Origin: Hypsibius dujardini | Taxonomy: Eukaryota > Tardigrada > Eutardigrada > Parachela > Hypsibiidae | Direction of reading: 5' to 3' | Assembly: GCA_001579985.1 (NCBI GenBank) | Contig: LRSR01004095.1 | Span: forward strand, 1-64,000 | Length of the DNA stretch: 64,000 nucleotides | Shown here: piece after piece, positions 12,001 to 25,433 of the stretch | Position numbering within the stretch: position 1 is the stretch's first letter | Layout: each line of letters begins with the position of its first letter | Made by a program: the position numbers and the translations under genes | The notes under the pieces: model-generated | What the model saw: only the letters and a program-made list of their open reading frames with translations | Told to the model about the DNA's origin: nothing | Database searches by the model: none

Positions 12001-15000
12001 AGATAGATAAAGGCAGACACAGGTCCATAATCCCCGATCTACGATCCTTAAACTATCAGAATTACGGCTCTCCTTATGCCATTAATAGAATCCACTTGAA
12101 TTATTTCAGATTTTTGCATTCCCTGCGTGGTCGAGTTCGAATTCATCGAGGCCGTCGCAACATGAAGTGTACCGGCGAGACGTTGAACGGTACGCAACCT
12201 CTCCAGCGTTATCGGACTGGCTGGGAGAAAATGGTCCAAATTCAAAGTCACGCCACCATCCGGTTTCCGTGACTCTGACAGCGATGGGCAGCAATAAACT
12301 ACACCAATCTTCCAACGCTGGACAACATCAGCAGCAGCATTGCGTCTGTCCGCCAGGTACGTGCTCAGCGCAAACTGTTTTATTAATGAGATTTTGTGGA
12401 CACTAGGGTGTCGTCGCTCGCGTCCGGCAAGGGACGCAGACGCGCCGGGGATCGATACGGAGTATTGTCCCGCTGACAATTGACACACTGTTAAAGAATT
12501 GGGCCTTGTGTGTCGTTTAGCGGGTCATCCCATAAATTACCTTTATCACGGACGCCTGTGGTGTCTTTGGGTAGCACATGTTCAGGAAGGATGGGACAAT
12601 GTTCGGGCAACGAACCACCGTCTAGCCTCTCACCCAAAGTGATAGAAATTTAGTTTTTTAGGGGAAAAGTAGAGCAAACATCTACTAGAGAATGTCATGA
12701 ATATTGTGGGAGCTTGCAACTTGCCAAAGTGGTTCTGTATGTTCTGTCTGGATGCCTGTTTCCGCTTTGTGTTTGTTTGCCTGTGTGTTTGTCCGTTCGT
12801 ACGAATGTTTGTCGTCTGTTTTTGTCTGCTTGTGTGTCTGTCGGCCTGTCTGTCTGTCTGTCCTTGCTGTCTTTAAGTCTGTGTGTCTGTGTGTCTGCAA
12901 TCTGCATGTATGTCCGTGTGCCTGTCTGGCTCTCTGTCTCTCTATCTGTCTATCTGTCTGTCTGTCGTCTGTCTCTCTGTCTGCTGGCGTGCATATTTCC
13001 TATCGCCATATATAGCCGTTTAACTTAATTTTTTCAACTGGCGGCATCTGCCAGAATCCCGCTCCAAAACTTGATTGTATCTTCTGATAAACAGACCTCA
13101 AGCGTTAACAGTTTGCAGCAGTATAGAAAGATAGCATCAAATTGCGATGTTGAAATTGGTAGAAAAAATGTATCCTGTCGGGAAAGTGCGAGCCACTGAA
13201 ATGGATATGGGCTGGAGATTGCGATCTAGATTTGTCCTCCTGTCAATCAATTCGCTGCCGCAGATGTCCCAGACGAATGAGTTCCAAAAACCGCTAGTGT
13301 TTTTTTTGCTGATCTGAAAAAAGCGTTCTAGACACGGAGGTCGGACGGGATGGGAGAAAATCTCTTTCTCCTTCATCGGATAAATATTGTTTTACAAAAA
13401 TGTCACGGTAGGAAGGGAGGATGAGAAAGCAAAGGTGTCTCGTCGTTCAACACAAACACATTGAATGCTCGATTAAGTTGTCTTGTATGTCCAGGCACTA
13501 TTCATTGCTCGAGTCTCTTTAGAAAAGACGTTTAATAAAAGGGTAGAGACATGTCAAAATCTTTTCAGTTTTGCTTTATTAAGTGCTAGACGCCTGAACG
13601 TCTCTGAAATCGCTTCAAGGCACAAGCAATCAAACTCATAAACTTGGAAATACCGATACAGTATTTTCAGACACTAGCGGTAGAATTATTTTCTCAATTC
13701 AGTCGGAAGGAAATAAAAAAGACGAGAGGGGAGAAGCTTTCTGGAGGGGCGACGACGCATCCCACGGATTGAGGAAGGAGATTCGTCATTCATCTTCTCC
13801 TCGTCCAACACACTCGATCAATTTATGCAAATTGTCATTTACCTCCTTGATCTGCGCCAGTCTCAAGAGGATAAGGGCCCGGGTAAACGACCACCAGGCA
13901 CCCTAACGTTCTTTTGATTGCTCTGGTGAAAATGGCGCTATTAACTCGTCGCCACACAATATGGTACTGTTTTGTGCTAAGTCACACTCGTTAAATTAGC
14001 GTACAAATTTTCTTCAAAATCTGGTTTATTAGCGTATTTAACAACATTTAAAAAATTGGAGGCAAACGTCCATTGTCCACTCCAGTAATGATTTTGTTGC
14101 ATTACTGTGGCTACCGGACGCTTTATCAGCCGGTTTTATCGGAGCATAACCGATACTTGTCAAGTGGACAAGATAAGCAGCGATTTCAATCTCAAGCGCA
14201 TCGTTTGAAAATATATAAAATATTTCGCTTCTGCTAACACAGCAAGGTAAACCCCGTAATTAGCGGAGAAAGAGAGAGAGAGAAAGAGGGGGAAAGAGAT
14301 GGTTACCGGCTTTAGATCCACCCTAAGAATGTCGAGTACCCATCCATCCCCAAGATGAAATAAAATCTCACATTTCCGGTTTTCAATCTCGTTTCTCGCT
14401 GGGTATCTCGACTCTGTCAGTTGGTCAAAAAGTTAATGTTGCTGTGTGAAGGAAGCCAGCGGAAAATTTGCAATATTGTAAAAATCTATTTAATTGACCA
14501 TAATATATAAAGTACAGGGATAAATTGCCTATTCTTTGGGCAATTTCAATTTTTTTACTCTTTTTATTACAGTCGACATATTGACGAGATTGATGGGTTT
14601 ATGAGTTGTTGTAAAAGGCCGGCTATATCGACTGTATTTACGCAACTATCAGAATGTTTCACATAATTGTTAAGGGAAACAAACCTAGAAATTGCACAGA
14701 TTACAAAAAAGTTAGTCGAAAACTATATCCAAAATAAATAAGTGCCTAATGTAGAGCGGAAAAATTAAGATTCTTGAGTCCATTAGAATCTGGTGGTCGC
14801 CGGCTTTTGTTTAGCTGGCATTTGTTCATGTTTCCAGCTCTCTCTTTCTCTCTAGCTCTCTGAGGTATATTATTCCGCCGGGTATCTCGAAAACGTGCAT
14901 GTTGATACTTCGGATTTATTCCCGGATTGAATTTCCCCGCCGCTGAGTCCAACATGTTTTCTCTCAGTATCGAAAGAGCACTATATACCGTACCCATATA

Positions 15001-18000
15001 CCAAACTTATGGCATAACAGTTTCCCGTTAAAAACGTATAGCAGGTGGACTGACCCTTTAACTACGCAGTGTCCAGTGACCAACCGTTTTTGTGTCAAGC
15101 AATAGATTGTCAGACGTCCTTAGTGCCCAAGGGTTGTTTAGTCGTATTTTGTCTGACGTTTCAACGTGTGATAGGAAAGATACGGCCATATGAGGAGTGC
15201 GTGCGACATACATCCCGTCATCTCGCTTGTTTTGGCGTGTTTGGAATGTTGGCCGCGCAAATATGCCGAACAAATTAGTAATTCCATTGAAAAGGCTCGC
15301 GTTAAAAGCCCTTTGGGCAACAGTCAACAACTGGAAACATGACTTATTGGGACCATAATAAGCTAGCTATATATACGGAGGAAATAGGAGTCACTTCATC
15401 GGGCCAGTGATGTTGTTTGTCCAACTGACCCCATCAACGCCTGCCACCCTCTCCTCATCTTGCCCTTTTGTCACACGTCTGTAACAATATTAAACAATAA
15501 TCTTTACATTTTATCCACATCTTGTTGGTATAGATCGAGTGAAATATGGGTGATGAAGTTGTTACAGTCGCCGGTTGCCCCATTATATTATAAAGAGCTT
15601 TATCAGAATGACCTCGTGACCAGATGGACAGTGGTCGGAGGGTGTTTACCATTGCAGTAGGAACATACGCATATCCATGCAAGCAAAGGGGTTTCTTCAG
15701 CTAGACAATATAACCTTTGATATAACTACAGTTAGCCTGTCAATATGTACTGCGGTTCCACATTCTGGGTTGCCTGCATTTAGAAGGTCAAAATGAAACA
15801 CAGACAGAAGGCATTCGGATGGACGTTGAATAGGAAGGAATACGTTGATAGGCATATGCAGGCAGACAAATGTCGTCACGAAATTTCTGCGCGGTGGAGA
15901 ATGGAAATGATGTAGGAAAAGAAATGAGTTGCTTTGGCAAACCATTTGACTTGAGTGAATTAGCACGGGTGATTGGCCGCATGGTACTTACTGCTTACTG
16001 TCGTATGTAGCAGCTGAAAAGGAGAGGAAGGAAGTTTTTCTTACGGGTATATTTATATGGAGTGAACACTTAATTAAGAGATAATCCCAGGTCAAACTCG
16101 GACATAATTAGTCAGTGAAACCGAAATCTGTAATTGTGGTGAGCCGCTGGTCCCTCAAGTGCCAAAGTACACACGCAGAGATTCTGCGGCGCAGCTGTAA
16201 TCTTTCTGTGTTGTGTACCTGAAAGGTCTCCTTCATGGTAGAGGTTGAGTCGACACTGTCCGCATTTAGCAAAGCTGCCAAGTGAGAATAAAGCTTATTT
16301 CAGTGAAGTGTCGGGTCGGGGGCACCTCTAAGAAGAAGAAAGGGATCCCGCTGGCACGCCGTTTATTTCTCATCTAATAACTAGCCGCGCTCGTCCTCCA
16401 TCCACTACACACTTGCTTATAACTTAATCGTCCTCATTTCCCTGATTTTTCACCCTTTTTCAGGTCCGCCTGGGAAGCAAGGGAAACGTGGAAGCAAAGG
16501 TGATGCCGGAGACACAGGACCCATGGTACGTGCTTATCGCTGTTTCGGTCTCTTCTGACTGACTCTTTCACTTTTTCACGCACGCTGCTATGAGAGATGG
16601 CGCCACCGCTCTCATTGTCCGTTGTCCTCCTGCTCATTGCCTCACTCACTCACCGACACCTGCTTGCACTGTTTCTCTTTTAACATTTCCCTAGGGTCTT
16701 GCGGGTTCACCTGGCAAGAATGGGTTTCCCGTAAGTTAATATGTGCATGACAAAATGAAGAATGTTGCCTTAACAAGGTGTGGTAGTTGGTGCTGGGGAA
16801 ATGTGAAGTGTTGGTGGCAGAAGGGTCATACAGTTTCGCTGCTTGTCTGTGCGACTTGGGGTTCTCCTATCATAAATCAATCAAAGTTCTCCCTACCTTG
16901 CCTTCTATTCCTTCCAACTAATCCGTCCAACTAAACGCTCTGGTATGTCCATACGTTCATGCGAAATCTTGCTGCTTTTTTATATAATGCAAATGCTACA
17001 ATGTTTTCCTTTTTCCAGGGTCCTCGAGGAAATCCCGGCATGCCAGTAAGTCCTCTTCAATGCGATTGGCTTTAGATGGGTCCAGCCAAAACGTGATGAT
17101 AGTTTTTGTTAATAATCTTCGTTAAATTGTAGGGCAAAGCGGGCGAAATACAAGGATTTCAGGTATGTTCCCCAAATAATTGAGGTGCTTGAGGAGAATC
17201 AATAGCGCTTCATGTTTCCTAGGCGGATGATCCAAAGTTCCTCAACACTATGCAACTGTTACGAGGACCCCCGGGACCAAGAGTAGGCATGGGACTTTTC
17301 CAACTTGTTCATTAACAGCTAATGCTTTGGTGTTGTTTCAGGGGTCAAAGGGCGACAGAGGTTTCCCAGTAAGACGTTTTGGAGCAGCCTTGAATCTAAC
17401 TAATCGAAACATGGAACGATTATTTGCAAGCTATGACGGCAAACTCAATACAAACTGACTCGCTAACAGTGCATTTTTGCTTTATTAGGGCTTTCCGGTT
17501 GGTCAACCCTTACGTGCAACCCTTACTTACCTGCATACAGTATACCTTTCACTGATGACCCTCCTGCCCCACACAACTGCGCATGTCATATACCAGCAAA
17601 TGCTAGCAATCGAACCGCGATCCTTGCATGCTAACCAAACACTTTGCTTTTCCTTACCTTTAAACGCTCTTGACATCGCACCAGTTTATGTAATGCGACT
17701 GCGTCACTTTCAGGGACCTATTGGCATGGATGGAGCTAAGGTGAGCTCAATACTTTTAGGCTGGTGACCAAGTACACTTTTTTCCGACGGTTATAAACTT
17801 TACCTCAGGGTGAAGCTGGGATGAAGGGTGCTAAAGGAGACCCAGGCGAAGGCGATTCAGGAAATGAAGCGTATTATGGAGCAAAGGTGGGTTAAAATGT
17901 CTTCCTTCTCCTCCAAGCCAATTTGTGATTTAGTTTTGCTCTGTCAATCGCTACCGCTTTCGCACTATTTATTTGCCTTTTGCATGCAAAAAATATGGCT

Positions 18001-21000
18001 TCTCCTTGCACCTGTAAATCGACAGTCAAGTTGCGTTTTGCCCTAGATGAAGCCGTTCATGCCTAGTCGGTCTGAGTGCGTGCGTGCTTGTGTGTGTGTG
18101 TGTGTGTGTGTGTTGTGATACTAGTATGTCTTTTCTTGAAATTTAGGGTGGAAAACCACGGTCCGTGTCACAGTTACTGAGCGAACCCAGCGCTGCTGAC
18201 GCACGAAGAATGCTCTTCAAGGTCAGTATGTTTTCGGCTGCTACCTTGTTTTGCTGCAACGTCCAGAATACTGCAACTCTACGTGAACGTGCTGGACTCT
18301 TTTGAGCTTCCTTTTTTGGCTGTCAGCTTGATCTAGAATTCAACCATTCCGTCATATCTTTTGACGCTTTGCCATTAAAGAGCTGGTATAATACAACGCT
18401 TTTACAGGACAGCGAAGATTACAGCTCCGTAACCTCTCTCCCGGCTGAATTACTGGCTCGTTTAAAAGTATCGCAGCCTTATTCTAACACTTAACGCAGT
18501 TGAACTGGTTAGCGGTCAAATTTTGAAATTTCTCGCTGTCTGTAGGGCGAAAAGGGAGACTCTGGAAGTCCTGGATCACCTGGACCGCCGGTAAGTTTCT
18601 ACTATGGGTTTCTTTATTGTCCATCTGACATGGCGATAACTTTCTAATGGAATGTATAAATTTACCTTTCGTTTGCGTTATAGGGCGCGGTGGGCTTGAA
18701 CGGTTACGACGGTCAACCGGGAAGACAAGGTCCGGCTGGTCTTAAAGGCGAAATGGGTCCAAGAGGTTTTCCTGGACCGCAAGGCGAGCAGGTAGGATCT
18801 TACTTCGATTTATGGCCCGCCTTTTTTATTGCAACTTTAGTTCACTTAACGTTCACTCGGTTTTTGTCTGTCGGCTTTCGTTTTGTTTTCCTTTTATTTC
18901 CACTTATTTGACCGTCAGGGCGAAAGAGGTCTCCGTGGCTTAATGGGTCCGTCCGGCTTTGGGCACTCAGGGAAAGACGGTGCACCCGGACCAATCGTAA
19001 GAAATTCGGCTGCGATTTCTGTTTCGAGTTTTTGCTCAACATATATATAGTCTACTTTTGGTTAAGTTTTTGTGCGCGTTTTAGTTGATCATTTTGAATT
19101 GCATTCAAAGATTTCAAATACCTTTTGTCACAATTTAGGGTCCGAAAGGTGATCGAGGGGATAAGGGCGAATGTGTCAGTGGTCTAGGATATCCGTTTGA
19201 AGGCAACGGGATCAGTAGCGCCGCTCAAATGCAGCCTTTACCGTCTGGTAATGCCGTTCCTATGGGTCCACCTGGTATGTTTTTCTTGGCATATTCACGG
19301 CGACTTCACTTTATTCGTCGTTTGGTATGTTTTCTTCTAGGCCCACCAGGTCCCCCAGGTAAGGAAAAGCCGTGAACCACAACCGTGTCACCAGGTGGCA
19401 CTGCTCGTTGTAGAATTAATTCTCCTGTAGCAACTGCTGAACTTGGTTTCAGGGGAGAGCGGTCCAATTGGTCCAAAAGGAGACAAGGGTAAAGATGCCA
19501 CCATAACCTTGCAGAAGCGGCTGGACGTTAAGATTCATTCATTGGTTTATTCCTCTTAGGCGATCTTGGGAAACGTGGCAAAAAGGTAAAAATGGAATGT
19601 ACCAGTGTAATTTTATTGTTGGTTTCTTTCCTCTACCCAATGTCAAACCTGCCGTGCTGTATTTCCGGTTATGGGCTACATAGACTAACCTTTTCTAAGC
19701 CGTCATGAGGGTATAACCTGATCTTTCTCCTTTTCCTGCTGCTCTAACTTTTCTCATGCACAAGTTCACAATCCTTTAACTTCCGGTAAGACATTTATCC
19801 GTCTTCCTGCACGAGTTGTGTCGCCGTCTGATGGTCCTTTAGTTCAATTCTAAAACAGCGCTTTTGTATCTACAGGGAATCGGCTTTCCTGGATCACCGG
19901 GTCGTCATGGGCCAATCGGACCTCCGGTAAGGCGTTTGGCCTACTGTATCAGCGAGTGCTTAGATTGTACTTGGGCTTTCCCATTATTCATTCCGTTTTG
20001 CAGGGTTTGCGCGGTCTTCCTGGCCCTATGGGCGATAAGGTACATTACATTCAAGATTATGGGACTTGACCACAGGTGGCGTGCGTGATCGGGCCTTTAT
20101 TTGACGACTGTTTATCTTTCAGGGAGAACTTGGTCTTCCGGGCACTCAGGTAGACCTCTTTTCATTTTGTTAGTAGACGTGAAGACAAGCCACTAGAAGA
20201 GGTGACCAGATTCTTTTGTGTGTAAAGGGCGGCAAGGGTGACAGAGGAGATAAGGGTGATGTGGGCTTGCACGGAATTCGCGGTCCGACTGGCCAGCCCG
20301 GCGACAAGGGTACCAAGGGAGACATTGGCGGCGTCGGTTCGCCAGGATACATTGGACCACCTGTAATTAGTGCAATCAAAAGCGGTGTTGATGGGGAAGA
20401 TATTTCGTTTATGAAACAGGCCTTATGATTTCAGGGTATGCCAGGCCCCCCGGTAAGCCTCATTAGATGGATCGACCTTCAACATTGGAGCTGCAACGCG
20501 TTGCATGAACCAAACTATCATCCTCTTTTACAACCATGTGCAACCAACCTTCCTAACATAATTCGTTTTTGATTATATATCAAGGGTGCACCTGGAACTA
20601 ACGTTGAAATTGTCAGTGTGAGTTTATCACGTCTAAACGTCATGGTTGTATGTGCTCCTTATAACTCGCACGGACTGCTGTCTACTCACACGCCTTGTTA
20701 TTGACACGCTGGGAGGATCACTAACAGAACAATCCTTTTTTACAGCAGGCTGGCCCAGGAGATAGTCGAAGCAAGATAACAGGAATGACGGTATTTGTGG
20801 CAGACCATCGTTCTTTAAGTTTTTTATCCACCTGGTTGTAAAATTTCTATTACAGATAATGGGTCCGCCAGGTCCGCCAGGATTGACTGGTCCCCCTGGG
20901 TCAAAGGTAAACAGAATGTCTCACATTCTGTTGAGTTTTCAAACTAAGATGATGTAAATTCTGTAGGGTGATGCTGGTCGAGACGGTTCGAAAGGAGAAG

Positions 21001-21991
21001 CGGGCGATCGCGGCGAAAGGGGTCCTTATGGTCCGATGGGTCTTCCCGGTCCATCTGGGCCTCAGGTAGAGAAATATTATAACGTTGATGTCGTTTTTCA
21101 TCAATTATCTCGTCATATGCTGTATTGTTGATTTTTAATCAGCTTCCGAGTCTTTGGCTTTTTGTTAAACTCCATTTTGCAGGGTGGTGAGGGAAAAGCA
21201 GGCCGTGATGGCATTCCGGGGCTCTTGGTAACGGCTATCCCTCCATTCTTCGCTGGTGTCGGAGAGCTGTCACTATTTCTCACTATTCTCGCTTCTATCT
21301 CTTCCTACTCATCTTTTTATCTTTCATCCCTACTGTCTCTGCAGCCCATAACCAAATAGTTGAATTTCTACAAGAGAATAACAACAACTCCTGTTTAGGA
21401 CTTGTCTAAATGTCCGTTATCGCTTAGGGTCCACCGGGGATGGATGGACTTCGTGGACCTTCTGGCGACGGAGGACCAAAAGGTACAGCTGAGCATTCAT
21501 TTAACGTACGACTTTTATATCCGAAACTATAATCCCCTTCTTCTGAATAGGTGATAAAGGGGACTTTGGCACGCCGGTACGTTATTCTCAGCTATTGTTG
21601 CGGCAAATCTGAAAGCATTTGAAGATCTACAGCAACAACTAACCATTGTTGTAGGGCCTAGATGGCACTGCTGGTGCGGTAGGACCAAAAGGCAATACCG
21701 GTGATAAAGGAAAACGAGGAACCAGAGGTCCAAAAGGTAAAGCATACCACATTACATGGAGATCTCTCTGTAAAAGTCGAAAGGGCGATTTTAATTTTTT
21801 TACAATTACCGTTTCAGGAGACAAAGGCGAACCGGTACGGATTTGAAGGTGTTTAAAGCTCCTCAACTTTTGCTAGAACCCCTTTGCAACCACAGGGAAT
21901 CCCTGGACTGGATGCACCCTGCCCAGTCGGACCAGACGGCCTTCCAGTACCTGGATGCAGTGGATGGAGAGGCCAGGGTCAACAAACATAG
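11223..21991 (+). CDS. transmembrane (MACIT-type, COL-99-like) collagen
   Basis: Thirty-five exons join in phase to about 754 aa. Exon 1 (11223-11486) has no signal peptide; a basic stretch (KPRRR) precedes a single hydrophobic segment at residues 43-65, then a short heptad-like stretch (ILDAEIRQLKELL), which is a type II membrane topology. Exon 2 (12110-12356) is a linker ending CVCPPG. From exon 3 (16464-16525) small exons encode Gly-X-Y repeats, broken by non-collagen segments at exons 11-13 (17809-18467) and in exon 17 (19139-19274). The last exon (21896-21991) ends in a two-cysteine tail, APCPVGPDG..VPGCSGW. As I recall, such a tail marks the invertebrate collagens C. elegans COL-99 and Drosophila CG42342. 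The family forms membrane-anchored, often shed, collagen trimers in axon and epidermal matrix. The start is the first in-frame ATG after an upstream stop. Exon 9 is only 9 bases (17489-17497). Confidence 0.87.
11938..12003 (+). repeat. CAGA tetranucleotide array (collagen intron 1)
   Basis: Nearly pure (CAGA)n, the reverse complement of the TCTG arrays elsewhere. It lies in the 623-bp intron between collagen exons 1 and 2, about 100 bases before the acceptor. Confidence 0.9.
12357..16463 (+). other. collagen intron 2 (4.1 kb), no nested gene recognised
   Basis: This is the largest intron in the window. It separates the membrane anchor and linker exons from the collagen repeat exons. Besides a TCTG array it holds scattered CT/GA runs, for example a GA run near 14265-14290. 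Short open frames on both strands carry no recognisable motif. Large early introns often carry enhancers or alternative first exons; neither can be shown from the sequence alone. Confidence 0.6.
12725..12985 (+). repeat. degenerate TCTG array (collagen intron 2)
   Basis: Imperfect TCTG/TTTG/CCTG units extend over about 260 bases near the 5' end of the 4.1-kb intron, starting about 370 bases after the donor. Overlapping open frames on both strands are repeat artefacts. Confidence 0.85.
18075..18116 (+). repeat. TG dinucleotide microsatellite
   Basis: A short TGCG segment passes into an almost uninterrupted (TG)n run inside the collagen intron before exon 12 (18147-18221). Confidence 0.9.
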
Positions 21992-22593
21992 GACAACTGT
22001 GTTGCCGTCTCTTCACAGCAGCCCCCAATGATCTTCTGGTCGTTTTGGATACACCAAAGATTCGACCTCCCAGTTTGACATGACTGTAGAAGATGTAATG
22101 AGCCAATTTCAAAGACCAAATTGTAGTGTCGGTTTCGGTTTTTTTTCTACCCATGTGACATGAAGCAACGTAGCTAGTAATTAGAGAGAGAAAGTTGTAT
22201 TTGTCCACAACTTTGACAAGAGTTTTTATTACAACTGCTTAAGAGATCAACCTTTTCTTATCTTTTTCCTATCGTGTCGTGTGTATGGCCTATTGTATAT
22301 TATCGGAAAAATACAAAGTCTCATTTCTCAAACTGCCCGATCCCGCAATTTCGGCCTTGAGCGCGCACTGCATCTCGTGTGGTCTTCTTTAATTCGCTAT
22401 AACTTCTTCCTTCACCCCGTGGACATCATTGACAGAATCTACAGTTTAATGCTACAGGCGTAATTACACCATGCAAAATTGTGCCTGTAAGCAGGCAAAA
22501 GCGACCCACCGCAGTTGGCTTGGTTGCTCGATGCCATTTATATAGTCTGACGTTTTTATGGCTCGCGTAAAAGTATTCGATTCGTTGACGAAC

Positions 22594-22599
22594 AATAAA
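22594..22599 (+). terminator. possible polyadenylation signal of the collagen gene
   Basis: AATAAA lies about 600 bases after the collagen stop codon. It is the nearest exact match I found downstream on that strand, but in AT-rich DNA this is weak evidence. Confidence 0.25.
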
Positions 22600-24534
22600 T
22601 GTCTACTTTTTGTGCAGAGTCCAGACAGGTCATCATGACGAGCGATTAAGACGAGATAGTCCATCATCAAGAAGCAAAGCCATAAATTTGCGGGTGGTGT
22701 GCCTAACGATACATTGCCCGGACAGTAGAATTCTGACCCAGACTGGATAGAGATTTCAATTCTTAGATGAGACTGGATTCAAGCATGATTTCCAGTGTCA
22801 CTTTATTGAGTTTATAAATTTTTACATGTTCACCATTATTTTCTTGTGGACTTTGCTGTTCGAAAGGAATATTTTCAAAGTGAACAAGAAAGAAATGTAA
22901 TTTAAAATTATTTTAAATTTTAGTCGAGGACTCAGTAATATTTCCAAAATATTATTTCCGAAATACAAAAGGAACATTTAATTGAAAATTACCTTAAACT
23001 TGAGTGAATGAATTCGTAATGCAGATAAATAATAAGAAGCGTCAATGCAATTTGAAAACCCCGAATTAATAAAATGTCATTTTAATAAATATAGCGGCCA
23101 CTGATTGGCAGCAACGATTGGTTTGTGTAGCAAGTCGAGACGGACGGACGGATCCATCCAGCAGGATCTGATACGGTGGAATCGGGTGCTCCGCGTGGAT
23201 AAACTGTGAGAAGAGATTGGGACTGATGGGTTTGGTCATTAATCAAAAATTCTCTCTTTCACTTTGAGGATGTCGTCGTTGTCGTGTGATGGCTCTCCCC
23301 CTCTCCTTCCTTGCCGTGAGTGAGGGTGAAGCTTTCTTTCTTCTTCCGGCGCGGACTGAATTATGGAAACTATTTCCATCTGCGCGAGATCTCGGAGAAA
23401 GGAAAATGTCGATCCGATACCAACTGCTCAGCAACACACCCGCAGACAACGTCGTCGCCAGACTCACTATTGCTTTCCTGACAAACATATTTTCATGTTT
23501 TTCTTTTGCCTTGCAGTATTTATTAATTTGGTCCTTTTTTAGATGCAAAATTGATGACCCGTTCCTGTTTATTGCGTCAAATATTTGTGACCTTTAAGCG
23601 CAGTGGGAAAAGACACAAAAAAATTCGAGTACATTGTACAGACTGTATGTGTGACTTGAAAAATTTCATATCTGTATCTCTGGGACAACAAAAGTTTTTA
23701 ATTTAATTTTGTTACATTATTTGTAAGAATAAATATTCTGAAACTATTAGATCTATTTATATTACAAAAATTGTCACAATTATGGTTTCATTATAAAGCC
23801 ACGCGGATGGCTACAACAATACTGTTCCTGAGCCTATGGCGACCTAAAAATCTCCTCACTAATACTCAAGTGCAAAAAGAAAGCACGGAACTGTAGTCTC
23901 GTGACCTCCTTTCGGAAGTAGAGAGAGTGTGCGCTCGCTCGATCGATCGCTCAGTCGGGGACTGACTGAGCGGACGGTTTTCTCGCTGGCGCCATCCGAA
24001 CCGTCTCCATTTCCGCTGCAATCCAACTGCATGAAAACCAACATTGACACGGTCTTCAATTAAATCTGAAATAAATAAGCAAAGCTCATGTTAAAAGGAA
24101 TCGACTGTACATGCACATCACTCTTTGACTTAAACAATAAAAAGCCGTCACCAATTCCCTAAAAACACACACATTGAATTTATGTTTAGGTAAAACGAAA
24201 GACAGTGTGCTAATGAATGAGGAACGGTCTTTCGCAATTTGTTTGCCATCAGAAGTGATGTTATAGTGACATAAACCATAGATGTTTCATGCGTCTGTGT
24301 AAATTTGAATGATTCATTTTAGAAAAAGTACGAGAGTATTCATAATCGAGTATAAATCCGACAGGGAAAAAGCCCGCCTTCTGATTAGCAAAGACCAATC
24401 CAAGCAGGTCCGCACTTGTTCCCCGATATGACCGTTGAGACCGCTGCTAATGATCTAAAGCGGCGTTGTGTATGCACAGCACAATCGTCGCCGACAAATG
24501 TCAAGGCCAGAAACGCTTATTCTACTTTATAGGC

Positions 24535-24555
24535 ACCATTAGTCATACTAATGGT
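24535..24555. repeat. short inverted repeat ACCATTAG/CTAATGGT
   Basis: Two 8-base arms are perfect reverse complements around a 5-base spacer (24543-24547). Each arm contains ATTA/TAAT, the core that homeodomains bind. It lies in the AT-rich interval upstream of Hox3. A chance origin is quite possible. Confidence 0.5.
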
Positions 24556-25401
24556 CAAATCCATTTCGCCAGACAGCGAAAGGGGAGGAGGTTGCGCGGA
24601 GGACGAGGACGTAAGCAGACGAACAAGCTGCTACCCCAAGCTTGAAGAATAAGAATGAGTTGAGGAACAACCTCCTCCTCCTCTAATGACTGCCACAAAG
24701 ACCTCTCCAATGCATGCATGCATGGTGGTGGATGGATGTAGCAGCGCGCGGTGTGTGTGTGAGAGAAGCGGTGATGGAAAATAAATGACTATTCTTAATG
24801 ACAGTCATAAAAATAATTAGCACATTTAAAAACGATTTGTAACTCATTCCACGCCGTGGTAGCTTCGGACAAGAGCACGTTATAAGCAAAACTGCCTCGG
24901 TCCCCTCAACCACACCAAGAGTCGAGCACACACACACTTCTCATAAACTCTTTTTCCTCCTCAACACCGATCAACGTTCGGCTCCAGTAGTCGCGGTTGC
25001 ATTTGGGCTTTCTTCCAAACCACCCAACAACTTATATTTCTCTAGTTCGGTAGACGTTGCATTGAGTCCTTCAAGGTAAAACGTCTCCGTCGGACAAGTC
25101 CTCATCTGGGTTCTTGCATCTTGGGAATCAGCGGTGGTCAAGAGCTCTTCCTTCCGCCCTCTCGAAGCACAATTTGACAAGATATGGACCTTAGTGATGT
25201 GATTGAAAACTGCTCCCGTTTCTTTATTCCTAGTAGCAGTTGGAGGACTGTAATGGAAAAAGTTTGGTCAACGCGACATGTGGTCGTCGGGGTCAGCATC
25301 TGTGCCAGTACTGTGTACATGTTATTTGGAGATTAATTCATGCAAGGTTTATGCATATTCGGGTGCCCTAATTAGAGGCCCCGGTCTAGCTCGCTCCATC
25401 G

Positions 25402-25433
25402 CATACTCTATGTCATGCAGACTATAGAGTATG
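25402..25433. repeat. inverted repeat, 10-bp perfect arms, 12-nt loop
   Basis: CATACTCTAT (25402-25411) and its exact reverse complement (25424-25433) flank a 12-base loop. No flanking duplication or coding context is visible. Confidence 0.6.

Noticed and set aside
15058-15330. Minus-strand 90-codon frame in collagen intron 2, considered as a nested gene or transposon remnant
   Set aside because: No conserved motif, no neighbouring exon and no repeat boundary could be seen.
24971-25180. Minus-strand 69-codon frame with protein-like composition
   Set aside because: There is no recognisable family, no flanking exon and no strong start context. It is left as unproven.
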